Shown one piece after another: positions 26,177 to 38,063 of a DNA stretch of 64,000 bases (the stretch's first letter is position 1; the number at the start of each line of letters is the position of its first letter). The DNA lies in NCBI GenBank assembly GCA_013398175.1, contig VZRZ01002089.1, positions 7,902 through 71,901 on the forward strand, written 5' to 3'. Made by a program: the position numbers and the translations under genes. The DNA comes from Climacteris rufus (lineage: Eukaryota > Chordata > Aves > Passeriformes > Climacteridae). The notes under the pieces are model-generated. The model was not told the origin of the DNA. It did no database searches and saw only the letters and a program-made list of their open reading frames with translations.

Positions 26177-29100
26177 AGGATCTAGGAGAGGAGGAGGTTG
26201 TTTGGGAAGCCAGCAGGAAGAGGAGGGCTGGAGGGGATCCCACACAGCTCTCCCCTGTACCCAAGCAAGGGAGCCTGTGAATGCTCCAGCTCCCTGCCAT
26301 CCTTGGCAGAAACCTCAGTGCCAAACCTCAGCAGAAATCTGGATTTCACACTGAGCTAAGTAAAAGAACACTAAGGACAGACAAACAGCGACTCCAAAAT
26401 GATTTGGTTTGTTTGTGTAGAACCCCGAGACAGCTTTGGCAAGCCTATTTACAGGGTTAAGTCATAAAAGTTCCTGGATTAAAAACCTGCCTCCTAGTGC
26501 AAGGGCCAGAAGAAGACTTCCCAAATTAAGTGGCAAAATTCCAGCACAGACACCTACATATTAACAACAAACACTGTGACAGAGCCCCAGCTTGGCCTCA
26601 GTCTTGAGACCTACATCTAGTTCTTATCAAGCCAAAGCCACAAAAAAGCCATCATTCATTAGAACATAATTTGAAAGACTTTGCATTTCCAACAGAGAAA
26701 ACTTAAAAAGTTTTACATCATTTTGCAAAGGAAAAATATTTGGGACAGGACAGTGTGAGAAAAAAAATCTATCTGGAAAAAACATCCTTGTAGATATGTT
26801 TTATGTGTTGGTCACGCAAGTAGAGTCAGTCTCACACAGTCCACACCTTACTACCTCCTTCACCTCTAAATATGTGAGGGGCCATTTGAAAGATTGCATC
26901 ATCCTGCATCTTTAATAAAAGGTAATTATCCTCCCAGGATGCAGGCAAGCAAAAATACATCTTCCTCAGAAACAAGGGCCATCACACCACAGTGTTGCTG
27001 AAGCTGCATTTTCCAGACACACAAAAAGATCCACGTGGGAGAGACTTGGCCCCCAAAGCTATAATCTAAAAAATCCATTGTCCTTCCAGGGTTTGATAAA
27101 AGAGATGCAAGGACAGATTTGCCTGGACAAATGCTAAGCAATGACCTGAAGAGTGAAAGTTCAGATATACATGTGCCTATGTTTTTTGAGAATCCCCAAG
27201 ACCATTCCCCATTTCCACTTTCAGCTCATGCATCATTCCCTCAGCATTCACTTTGCTACATTCATATGATATTCTACTGTAATATTATGCAATTGGGAAA
27301 CCTTTGAGTTTTGCCATGAGAATTTTTTTTTTTTCACTTACTTGTATTAGCTGATCCTTTTTGCTCACAAATTCTGCTGGGTCTGGACCTCCTGTACAAT
27401 AATTTATAACCATGACTAAAGAGTGAACTGAAGAGGGAAAAAGTCCTATAAATTAGCTGCTTCCCTGATCAGTCTCTGATTTGTATCAAAGGAAACATTT
27501 GCTGGTTCCAGTAATTCATTAACTCTCTATTGTTTCACAGTGGATACAGCAAAATCTTTGTAAAGTGTTTTACCATTAAATCCCTTGCTGCTATTTGTGG
27601 CTCTGCTGCTATTCAAAGAGGTTTTCAAGGTTCTGGCTCACATCCTTGTGTACAGCTTCTTATAATGGCCAGTACTATGGGAATCAAAGACTCCATTATA
27701 TCAATAGATGGTACCTGTCACTTTGTAACACGCTTTTTATGGCAGGATATTTATTTTTCAAAGATGCATTCCTCCAGCTGTAATCCTACATTTTCCTCCT
27801 TTATGCTTGTGATGTGCCAGGCTTTAAAGCAAAGGACAAAGCGGCTGAAAAGAGGAATCTTTCCACCCACCCAGCCCATTTCTTTTCAGATAGTGAGAAA
27901 TTAAAACACAGGGCTTTGTGGATGAATTGCTGTCAGAGTCATTTGATAACTAGGATCCCAGTAGAAGCTTTTATAACAACATTAATAAAGATGTGCTAGC
28001 ACTAAGATCCTTGCGTGCCGCATACCAATAACACCAGTTAGAATTACTCCTTTCAGATAACAAATCACACTTTTTTTAGGAGACAAAAAAAATTATTAAA
28101 TCTGTCTTCCCTCCCACCTCCCCAGGATTTGATAATGAATGGGTTTTTTTCAAAAAAGGTACTTAGAAACACAATGCTTCAGCACCTCTCCCAGCCTGAT
28201 GGTTGCACATTCCGAGTTCTGTGGCGCAGCAATTCACTCAGAAGAGGTTAAAAAAATCACCCCTCCATAATTTGAAGTCTGTTTCCTGCTTCATTAATGT
28301 CACAGAAACCAGGACAACTAAATAGTGGGGCAGGTTTTGTCAGCTAGTGGCAGTGGCACAGGCTGGGGCTGAAGGAAGGAGTGCCTCCCAGTGTGGCTTG
28401 GGAAAGCAGAAAGGATGTCTGGAGCACAGTGCAACCTATCTGTCACTGCATTCCCAAGATGCAAGAAGCCAAAGATGAATTATGACTAAATGAGGTGATT
28501 CTGCCTTGCAGAGGAAAAGCCAGGCACAGGCAGCACACGGGGGTCTATGATCTCTTTCTCCTTCCCTCTGTAGCTGAATATTGGGCCAACCAAGCTCTAG
28601 GGTTGCCAAGGGAGCTGACTCCGAGTTGGGGAGATCCATCAGTGAAAGAGAGCAGATTCCAGATCTGAATCTTGCACCTAGATCCAGGACAATTGTACGG
28701 GGCTATTTCTTGGGTTTTTGATTTGCCAGAATGCTTTGCACAGCACATGCTCCATAGAAAATCCACTTGTTACTTGCAGCATAGGGACACAGCAGAGGGC
28801 AGAAGTGCCAGACTACTGCAGCACAGGAGGAGGGGTGCTTGGCACTTGTCTCGGAGGGATAAGCAGCAGCTGGGCTGTGGATAAAAGAGATTAAACCAAT
28901 TTTGCTTCTCCTCCAATTCCCACAGCAAGCACAGCTCTAAGGAAGAAGACCAGGATGGCTAAGTTTTAAGCAACAAGCCTGGACCTGATGTTAGAGCCCA
29001 GCAGCATCTATTCTTCTGGGATATGAGAATATCTATTCCTAGCTTTGTGCAGTGCCAGTCAGAGGAATAAAAGCCTGGAAAGGAGCTCCTGAGCTTTTAA

Positions 29101-31689
29101 TACCAATCAGTTGCCAAACATGCTGGTCAAAATATTTCATGAGTTGAAAAACTTTGTTTTAATGAAGACCAGGTTTTACACCACCATTATCCTATCCCAG
29201 ATCCTCAGTACACTAATAATCCTGCCTAAATGTATTTCCAGTTGTTTCTATGTGAATTATATTCTTTGACTTAAATAGATTTTCTTCTCCTGTTTCTCCA
29301 GAATTTCGCATCATGATGTGCTTGCAGGGAATAATTGCATCTCTTTTCATCTTCAGAAAGGCTAAGTCAACCTCTTGCTTTTCCCTCCCACATCCATCCC
29401 ACAGGCTGTCCTCTGCAGCATTATGAATGGGGATGCCACCAGCCCGAACGCTACTTCTGCTCCACTGGAAACAAGTCATCAGGGATATCCTCAGCCTGGA
29501 TTTGCCCTTCATGGTTGGATCACATTGATGACAATATTCATTCTGACTGGCTCAGTGACCCAGTGCTTTCTACTCCTTTCCATTTCCAGCTGATAAATTC
29601 CAATTTTTTTTAGTGCAAACTCTCCACATTAGTATTTAAATTATATTGCTCTTCATTCCACTGAAGTTTATCACATTGTTTGACACTTTGGGACAGACTT
29701 TTTTTCTGCCCAATATCCTAATTTTCTGCCATGCTGAGGATGCCTCCCACCTTCATGTCACCCACGGATTTCAGAAGAACCCTTACTATTAGTTTCAAGG
29801 ATCATTCATGAACCTCTATCCCAACTTAATATTTTTATAGTACATATGTTTTGCCATGTTAGTTGATAATTTACTTAATTAGATGCTTCATATTTTTTTT
29901 AAAGAAGAATGTCAATATTTTATTTTGTTACTTAAAGAGTGATGATTTCTTTATGCTTAAAGTTAATTTATATTTAGGTCAATACAGCAGTTGTTTAGCC
30001 CCTCTGTTCTCCTGAATATTAGCACTTTCCTTCTCTATGGTGTCTGGCCTCTCATCTTCTATACTTCCATCACAGATTGTCATGTTGTTGTTTATTTTAT
30101 TTTCCCCTTTTTTTTACATTAGATTCTCAGGCCTGGAGATTAAAAAGTCCCTTCCATCCAGCTCCCTTATTTTCCAAGTTAAAATTCTTATCATCATTTA
30201 TGTCAGCATCGAGCCAAGAGGAATAGTGTCCCAACTGACAGACAGCTTTCTACATCTTACAGTAATACCCAGAATAAGGCACTCAGCATATTTGTGTGAG
30301 TGAAAGACATAAAAATGCACCCCAGTGGAGTGGGGTTTTCTGTTTGGTTGGGGTTTTTTAAATTCAGGGCATGTACCCTAGGAAGACTCTGAAATCTGTA
30401 CCATTTCCCTGTGTACCACTCTAAACATGACCACAATACAGTATTTCATTTGCCTATGGGTTCAAGTGACTCTCAGTCCTGGAGAGGCTTTTATGCAACA
30501 GCATAAAAGGGAATTTGTGAGAATGCAAGAAGAGAGGAGCAGTATTTACAATGCTTGTACAATCCAAATAAGCCTTTGAATTTTTAGACAGACGAACAAG
30601 ACTCCTGTGAAGCTCTGGCATTGCCCATGTGTCAGTGGTGGGGCTGGCCCAGGCTGCCAGCACCAGGTAAAACGGGTGTCAATGAGGATGGCAAAGAGGT
30701 GGGAGCTGGTCTTGGGTGACAGCATCTAGTCCTGCACACCTGCACATGCCAGGGACCAAGAGGTCCTGGCCAAATCTGGTGGGTGGAAGCAAAGTAGCAC
30801 CTTTGGCTCTGTTACTTGCTGTAACTATCATGCTGTCTCAATGCTGTGACCATTAAAAGAAGAGAAAGAATATGTGAAAGAACCATAAACCCCTCATGCT
30901 GTGTTGCAGACACAACTGCTGTTTGTTTGTATATATAGCCACTGTTACTCTTCAGCTAACAAATTTGATTTGTTGCCCTTAATATCTTCAAAGTAATGCT
31001 CTTGCTAATGGTAGCCATGTTATTGATTTTCATAGAGGCATTTTACTCCATATGAATCCATTGCTTTTAAGCCAATTAATCATGCACCACTAACTTAACT
31101 GCAATGGCGGTTTTAATGTGAATATTCAAGTAGTGCTACACTTCAGGTTCTGTCAACAGCTACCATCTGAAGACAATTTCAAAGCCTTAAAAAACTGCTT
31201 AATATAGTTATTGGATGCTTACCAGTTCATAAGACCCTGCCCCAGCTGCCTCATATATTTTATGCAGAACAAAATCTTCTAATTAAGTAGATGAAAGAAA
31301 AGAATTAACATACCACCTAGGGGAATGAACATACATGATTATTAAGCGTTATAAAAAAAAATTTTAAAGGCAGGCCCAGCTCAAAAAAAAAGGGATTAAA
31401 AATGAGCTGTCTGGGGGAGCAAACCATCATTACACTGCAACAGGGAAATTAAAGAGTTCAGACAGACCTAATGCCACAACTGATACTGCAGGGATATGCT
31501 GAAAGTAAAGTATAAGATTTTTTTGAAGAAGCTGTGTGTGTTTTTTAATGTCCTGAATCCATTTTTATTTCCTTTTTTGGGATACCACCATGGAGACTTT
31601 TTCAAAGGGCCCCACATGGCTTCCCACGGGTGCAGTGATCCTCCCCACCTGGTGGGTACCAAGATCCTACATCCCACTCCCAATTCTGA
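26177..31689. other. Intergenic DNA, no gene seen
   Basis: AT-rich sequence with short homopolymer runs. About 30960-31150 has the look of conserved non-coding DNA (repeated AATTAAT/TTAAT homeodomain-type cores in non-repetitive sequence), but conservation cannot be judged from one genome. No exon or RNA gene was found. Confidence 0.45.
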
Positions 31690-31694
31690 CTGCT

Positions 31695-32718
31695 TGTGGT
31701 GGTTTGACAGGGTCTGGCTTTTTGGGTGTGGTAGGGGCCAGAAAGGTGGCTCCTGTAAAAAGCTGTCAGAAGCTTCCACAGCTGTCCAGCCAGGGCCTAT
31801 CCCTGATGGCTCTGAAGATGGACATGCTGTTAACCACAGCTGGGCCAATTAGAGAAGAAGGTAACGCCTCTGTGACAACATATTTAAGAAAGAGTCATGG
31901 TAGTACGCGTGCGGGCGCCAGTAGATGTAGATAGGCAGGGAAGAAGGAGTAAAGCATGTAGGACCATCAGAGTCAGAAGAAGAAGAAGGAGGGGGAGACG
32001 TGCTTCAAACATTGAACCTAAGAGACATCTCTGCAGCCTGTGGTAAGACTGTACTAATGCAGTGTTCCCCTGCACCCTGAGGGTCCACAAAGGAGCCAAG
32101 ATCCACCCCACACTGGAGCAGGAGGGGTGGACTCCTACAGGAGGGACTGTGGTCTGGAGGGAGCTGACGTGGATAATGAGGCCTTTGCTCCCGGGGACTG
32201 AGGGGGTCATTTGTGGTAAAAAAAGCCTTGTTTCACCCCCACCCTAAGTTTGGACCAGCCTGGCTTTGGGAGGAAGAGCGAGCAGCAGTGACTGGGCGGG
32301 CTGCTTGCCAAGAGGGAAAAATGACTTGTGCAAAATGCCACAGCGCTTGCAAGAAGGGAAGAAGGGAACCTGCCTCCTCTCCAGTTAATTGCCAAGAAGA
32401 AAAAACATCTGAGGAATGAACTGACTAGGAACCCCCCACTCCAGTTCTCCTTACTTTCTGAGGGAGGGAGGGAGGGATTTTGGGGGGGGGGAGAAAGTGT
32501 TTAAGAGAATGTTTTGCTTACTACTTTAACTCTGTAATAAATTCACTTACCACTTTTAAGTTTTGAGCCTGTTTTAGCCTGCTTAATAAGAGGGTTTTTT
32601 CTCTCAGTATCCTTATCTCACCTTGGAAGAAATTCCTTTCCTCTGTCCAGCTGAGCAGAGGGAGGGGAAAGGGAAGCAGCTTTTCGTGGGAGTTTTGGGA
32701 CGGCTCAAAACCACTACA
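31695..32718 (+). mobile_element. Solo LTR of an avian ERV, with 5-bp target duplication
   Basis: A 1,024-bp element begins TGTGGTGG and ends CCACTACA, near-perfect inverted termini. It is flanked by a perfect 5-bp direct repeat, CTGCT, at 31690-31694 and 32719-32723. A TATA-like TATTTAA lies at 31881-31887 and AATAAA at 32536-32541, giving plus orientation. Between them is a (GGGA)4 run at 32462-32476 and a G10 run at 32482-32491. A 5-bp duplication is what ERVL-like (class III) elements make. The left 390 bases match the minus-strand LTR at 1-439. ORFs within it are incidental. Confidence 0.95.
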
Positions 32719-32723
32719 CTGCT

Positions 32724-35700
32724 ACAATCCCTTTTAGAAACAAAGGCCTCTGTTTTCAGTCCAGGTCCAACAGCGACTCAGGGCAAAGGTGTTCCCCTGA
32801 CCTCCCACAAAGAGTCTGAGCAGCTCCTGTCCTGTTCTGTGCCTAAGGACTTCTGCTTCAGCAGCAATGTTTGCTACTTCATCAGTTGTTGTCACGTTGC
32901 TTGCACCATCACATCAACCTACAGCTTTCTCCCCTGCCATGTGTATAGGCTGTATGTCTGGGAAGCAGAGGATGATCAAGAGAGCCAGGGCAGTGATTGC
33001 ATCCAACTGTCCCAAACATAGGCACAGTGATAAAAGAGCTACCTGGCAACTGCTTCAGGATAGGGACCATGGGAAAGAGGTATTTCCATTTCAGGTTTAA
33101 TGTGACAAATTTAATGACAAATTACAGATGTGGTTCGTCCATCCCCCCTTCTATTACCTCCAGCTTTCATTGCCTGACTGCAGAAACAGTAACCTTCATC
33201 AGGGTTTTTCCAGCTTCTCCCAAAACAAATATGTCTTTGACCACATCAAGAGAGTTCTTTGTTCTTTAATGGGCAACAGTGAGATTAAGGATATGTTCTT
33301 GCATACAGTAACTCAACTCACACACAGGGAGGGAAGTAGTGGTCATCTCAATGTCAGAAGGATAACCAGAACCAAAATTAGCCCATGCTAGACTGGGGTC
33401 ATACCGTCACAAGTCTCAGAGTAGAAATCTTAAGCAAACTTAAACATAGAGAAGACTTGGAATAATTTTTGAAGAAAAACTAATTGAATCTGTGAAAATG
33501 GATGGAAGAGTAATGCAACAGACATGTCAGACGAGCCTAGCATCTTTCTTAGAAACTATAATTGATATTTTTAAACTATTATTACTATGCAATACTAAGA
33601 CCAAAATTTAATTTATCTAAACATCTGTGAAACATCTGCTATGCAGCCACACATGAGATGATTTTATTTTGAGCAGAACAAGTACAAGCCGTGTAGTGTA
33701 AGGACGCTTGAAGAGAGAATGTCAACAGGATGGGCTGGAAGAAGATGGTAAAAGTTTTTCAAGAAGTGGATCTGGTTTAGTTTTAGCAATATTACCAGTG
33801 AGAAAAGTGGACAAGTGGTAACAAAATTTGCCAAGTACACTGTCCTCAGTATGAAGGAGACTGTCTGTCACACAGGGAGAGGTGGTCATGAGGATAGGAG
33901 GAATCCCAGCAGAGTGCCATAACACACAAGGGATGCCACATGTGTTCTTACACAAATATACACACTTGTACACACACACAAGCATGTGTGTATCCACACG
34001 TCTCCACACCTTGCAGCCACAACAAAGGCAAGGGAAATGTTGTAGTGACTCCAGTAAAACACACACTGTCTTTGGGGTCTCCTACAGTTCCAGTCACTTA
34101 TATAAAAGCAAGCTGAATTGTAAATGGACCAGACACAGGAGACACCTTTTAGGATAAACAGAGATACTCATTGTGTTTAGTAGAGAGGACTAGGACAACG
34201 TGGTTTGCTTCACTGAGCAAGAGCCTCAGGAAGGACAAGGCTCCTCTACTTCAGATGAGTAAATTCTAGAAAGGCAAAAGCTAAAATACAACATTGGTAC
34301 GACAACAACAAAAGGCACAAACCAGCCAGGAGAAAATGAGATTGGAAATTGGGAGGTGGTTTCTGACCACTGGAGCCAGCAAAAGCCACAGAGTGAGGTC
34401 AAGGTCTCAGGGGACTAGAAGATGCAGAAAATCTTTCTGGACTTGTACACACAGGAATGTCACAGTCTCAGCTGCCCAAGGCAGATGATTTAGTGCTTAT
34501 AGCTGGTGATATTTGGGTGAAGGGTGCTTCATTCTGTAAATTTCAAGTGATCCCAATTCCATCTCAAACATATCATGCAGTTCTGTTGTCCATAAATCAG
34601 TTAACATATTAAAATATATTACAGGAAAAAAAATCTTCTGTCTAGGGCCTTTAATAAAGCTTTTAAATGTACTCTCTTTAGTCCTGTTACTGCCTGTTTG
34701 AGACACATAAATAAATAATAAGTACATAAAATATTTCTATCTATTTTATAGACAAATTGTAAAACACCTCTGTCAAGTACTCTTGTTTATTAATTTCTAT
34801 GTGGTATCTAAGAAAGAACTAGATCACTAATAAGAATTATTCTTATTATGTAACAGTTATATTGAAGAAAATTCTTGAGGACTCCACAGCAAACATGACA
34901 CAAAATTGTGAAGAGATAAAGGAAGCATAAATAGGTCTCTGCTGCAAGGGACACTGGTGTTTTCTTCAACACTAAGGAAATAATTAGGGCAACTAACCCG
35001 ACTTTTATCTGTGTGGAAAATAGAACAACATCCCTGTTGTATTTGAGGCACATAAACTTAAAGCTATCCAAAACCTGCAAACTCTTTTTTCAGATTACCC
35101 TTCTTAGACAGAAAGGGGTGTACAGGAATAACTTAGTACATGTGTCACCATTGACTGTGTCTAGCCCTCTAAAATATTTTTGTTCTGTAGTGAGCATGAA
35201 TGACCTAATGCTTTTAGCAAATCTTATTTATTATAATTTTTTATAAACCTAGAACAATTTAAGCAGTGTTGGTGAAGAAGCTCCATTTTTATGTCCAAGA
35301 ACGAGAACATAATCAGAACCACTACTTACAACAGAAAATAATTAAATTAAGCCTATTACCTTCATGAGAGCTATCCATGATTGGATTTAAATGTCACTCT
35401 TTTACCTTTCTTCAAAATTTTCCACTGATTTCAGTAGATCTACTTCAGATCAAAGAATTCCGAGTGGCAATTCACCTGTTTCATGGGGTTGACTAGACAC
35501 AAGATGACGACAATATTCTTCTGCAGGCAGAGGAGTAAACTGCACCTTTTAAATGCAGAAGGAGAGCCTACAAAGTCTTTATGCCAACAGAAGCCTAAAT
35601 ACACCCTTACACAACTATTTAACAATTTCTTCTTAAATGACATTATTATGATTATTACGTAAATATTCACAGAAAGTCAAATATTTTTAAAAGAGGAAAT

Positions 35701-37453
35701 TATTTTCACTTGAATGAATAACTACACTTTGATATATATGTTTATATATCTATTTATACATAGATACGTGTGTGTGTGTGTGTGTATTCAGTATCTTCTC
35801 AGCATGAGTAGAGATGTGTGATTCAATTGAGTCAATTTTTCCTGAGAAGTAACTTCTAGCTCTGTGGCAGCTAGTAACAATGCTGTGCTCTGAAGTGTTA
35901 TTACAATTACAGCTCTGAAGACGTCATGATAACAAAAGTTCCGATTTTGTACATATTTATGAAATTCTACTTATCTCTGTGGGTAGTAACATATCCTCAG
36001 GTACAGAAGAAAATGTCTTCAGTGCATTAATATTGATAGCATTATTTGTGTCTTAGAATTATGAATGCAGGATGTTAAAAAAAACTCTCAAGTACTGAGA
36101 AGTGGTATGTTGCTTTAAAGATAATCCTCCAGGGATAAATCCCAAATGTCAGCTTTACACAGCTTCACATAGTGCATAAACAAAGCAGGAGGGCTGCAGA
36201 GAGTGAGGTAAAGAAGTTGCATTGTAAATACAATTTTGCAAACATGACTCTTATCTAAACTTATGTTGATTTATTTGGACTTTGCATTTTGCATCTTTCA
36301 AAGGGAGGAAGAAGTTGATGCAAGACTCAGCTCCACCTGGTACGGTATAAAACTGGAGATGTGAGTGCACATGAAATATAAGGAAGGACCCAAAAGAGAT
36401 TGTTTTCCATTCTTCCTTTGTCTTTTTCTTTCTCTCCAAAGGACAGTTCAGTGCTGTCTGAGCTGGAGAACACTGAACCCCTACAGCTATAAGGATCTTC
36501 TCATATCTAAAAGTACCACTACTGATACTTATTTTTCTCTACAATTCCCTATTTTCCTGTAGATCAAGCTGCCACAGAGCCACCAGAGAGAAGCATCACA
36601 GCTGGCTAAATTTGGACCACTTGCTGTTTTTCAGATTAAAAAAAAAAAAAAAAAAATTAGAGAAAAATGTGCTCCCAAATTACTGTTTCTTTTTCCATGT
36701 CCTGGTCAAATGCAAACAGCTGCAAACTGAGAGTCACAACATTGTTGTGCACTATTATAGACTAACGGGAGATGCTGAGATCAGCTCTGGCATAGACCCA
36801 ACGAGGCTCACCTGGCAGCACACAGAGTGTGACAAAGCACTCTGTCACCCAGCATCACTGGGAACACTCTCGCTTGCTTTTGGACAGTGACTGAGACTAA
36901 AAGGCTGAAATCTCTAAGATAGGAGTAAAAAAAACCCCAAAAATAAGTAATATCAAGCTGAAGAGTGACTGACACAGTTTGGAAAGCAGCAGAGGAAGAA
37001 AACATTTCAGAGAAAATGCATGGAAAAGGAAGGAGCCACATAAAAGCAGAACACCATATTGAAAATATGATTAAGGAAAAAGATAATGAAAAAATACAAA
37101 AATAAGAAAAGGCACGGAAATATTAAGTTGAAAACAAATAAGCGTATCTAGAAATATAGGTTACTACTATATAAACAGGAAGATTATCAGTACAGGGGAG
37201 AGAGAGAAACAGTTGCAACAAATCCCCAGTTTTCCAGGAAACTGCATTCAGAGAGGATCTGATGCTTATACAGCCTTGCATGCCAGGGCTACATAAGCAA
37301 CCACCAGTAAACTCGGACCTTTTTAGCTGTATTGCACACTCTTTTAAAAGAGCAAAACTTAGGGTTCTTGTCTCTAAAGCTTTTGCCCTGGGGAAGTCAC
37401 CTGGGACTGGAGCAGAAGCAGGCAGGGAGAGCTCCTGCTCAGCTCCCCCCTGC
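32724..37453. other. Intergenic DNA with microsatellites, no gene seen
   Basis: AT-rich sequence. A CA/TG-rich patch lies near 33940-34000, a (GT)9 run at 35768-35785 after an AT-rich alternating stretch, and an A19 tract at 36638-36656. No recognisable exon. The A19 tract is not preceded by a recognisable processed gene copy. Confidence 0.5.
35731..35785. repeat. (TA)-rich plus (GT)n microsatellite
   Basis: Alternating TATATA segments lead into an uninterrupted (GT)9 run at 35768-35785. Confidence 0.9.
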
Positions 37454-37506
37454 CAGCAGTGAGTCCCTGCTTTCCTTTTTCCCAGGAAAGCAGGGACTCT
37501 CAGCTG
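37454..37506. other. Near-perfect inverted repeat (hairpin)
   Basis: GAGTCCCTGCTTTCCT at 37461-37476 and its exact reverse complement at 37484-37499 are separated by a 7-base loop (TTTTCCC). After a T-T mismatch the pairing continues for a G-C pair, one mismatch and four more pairs. Total span is 53 bases. It could be a foldback RNA, a cruciform, or a remnant of a small inverted-repeat element. No target duplication is evident. Confidence 0.8.
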
Positions 37507-37747
37507 ACAAACCTTCAGCGCCCAGAAACAAGGGCAGTGCCAGTCGGAGCTTATCCTGCTCACACAGGAATGGGCAGCAATGGAAACCCTGGAGCATAAC
37601 CCCAGCTGGGGTGCCCCACAGCCCCCTCATCTTAGGAGCTTTTTGGGACACCCAAACCCACCTGAGAGTGAGTACCCAGTACTGGTAGTGCTAACAAGGA
37701 AGATGAGCATCCTGATTAACTAATAGCCAGGGAATGACAAGGAGATC

Positions 37748-38057
37748 TGTTGCCCTGCTTCTTGCAGTTGTGAATGTTTTACTTTCTTTGTAGCTACTTC
37801 TCACGGTCCTTTCTGTAAACATAGCTATGTTATTGTAACTGTATCTTATCTCTCACATTCCTTTCTCATGGACACAGAACTTTGATGGACATTTCCTTTG
37901 ACCACTGTAATTGAGGGAGGAAGAACTGATTTCCTCCAATAGTGATTTCCAAATGTATATAAAAAATAAAGAAGGCGGGTCTTGCCCCCTTCCTTCCTTC
38001 TCTCTGATCCTGGAAACAGGTGTCTCTGGCTCGTCCTTTCGTGTCGATACTGTGACA
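37748..38057 (+). mobile_element. Solo LTR, class II ERV type, with 6-bp target duplication
   Basis: A 310-bp element begins TGTTGCCC and ends CTGTGACA. A perfect 6-bp direct repeat, GAGATC, flanks it at 37742-37747 and 38058-38063. Internally a TATA box, TATATAAA (37956-37963), is followed directly by AATAAA (37965-37970), which sets plus orientation with a very short R region. The 6-bp duplication points to a class II (ERVK-like) element. No internal retroviral sequence remains. It sits beside a GC-rich host segment (38064-38225). Confidence 0.9.
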
Positions 38058-38063
38058 GAGATC

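Noticed and set aside
36440..36656. Processed pseudogene ending in the A19 tract
   Set aside because: No recognisable gene sequence precedes the tract and no flanking duplication was found.
37801..37830. TGTAAACATAG as a miR-30 seed (miR-30 genes lie on the same chromosome arm in mammals)
   Set aside because: Only the first nine or so bases match, no hairpin partner arm is present, and the string lies inside an ERV LTR.
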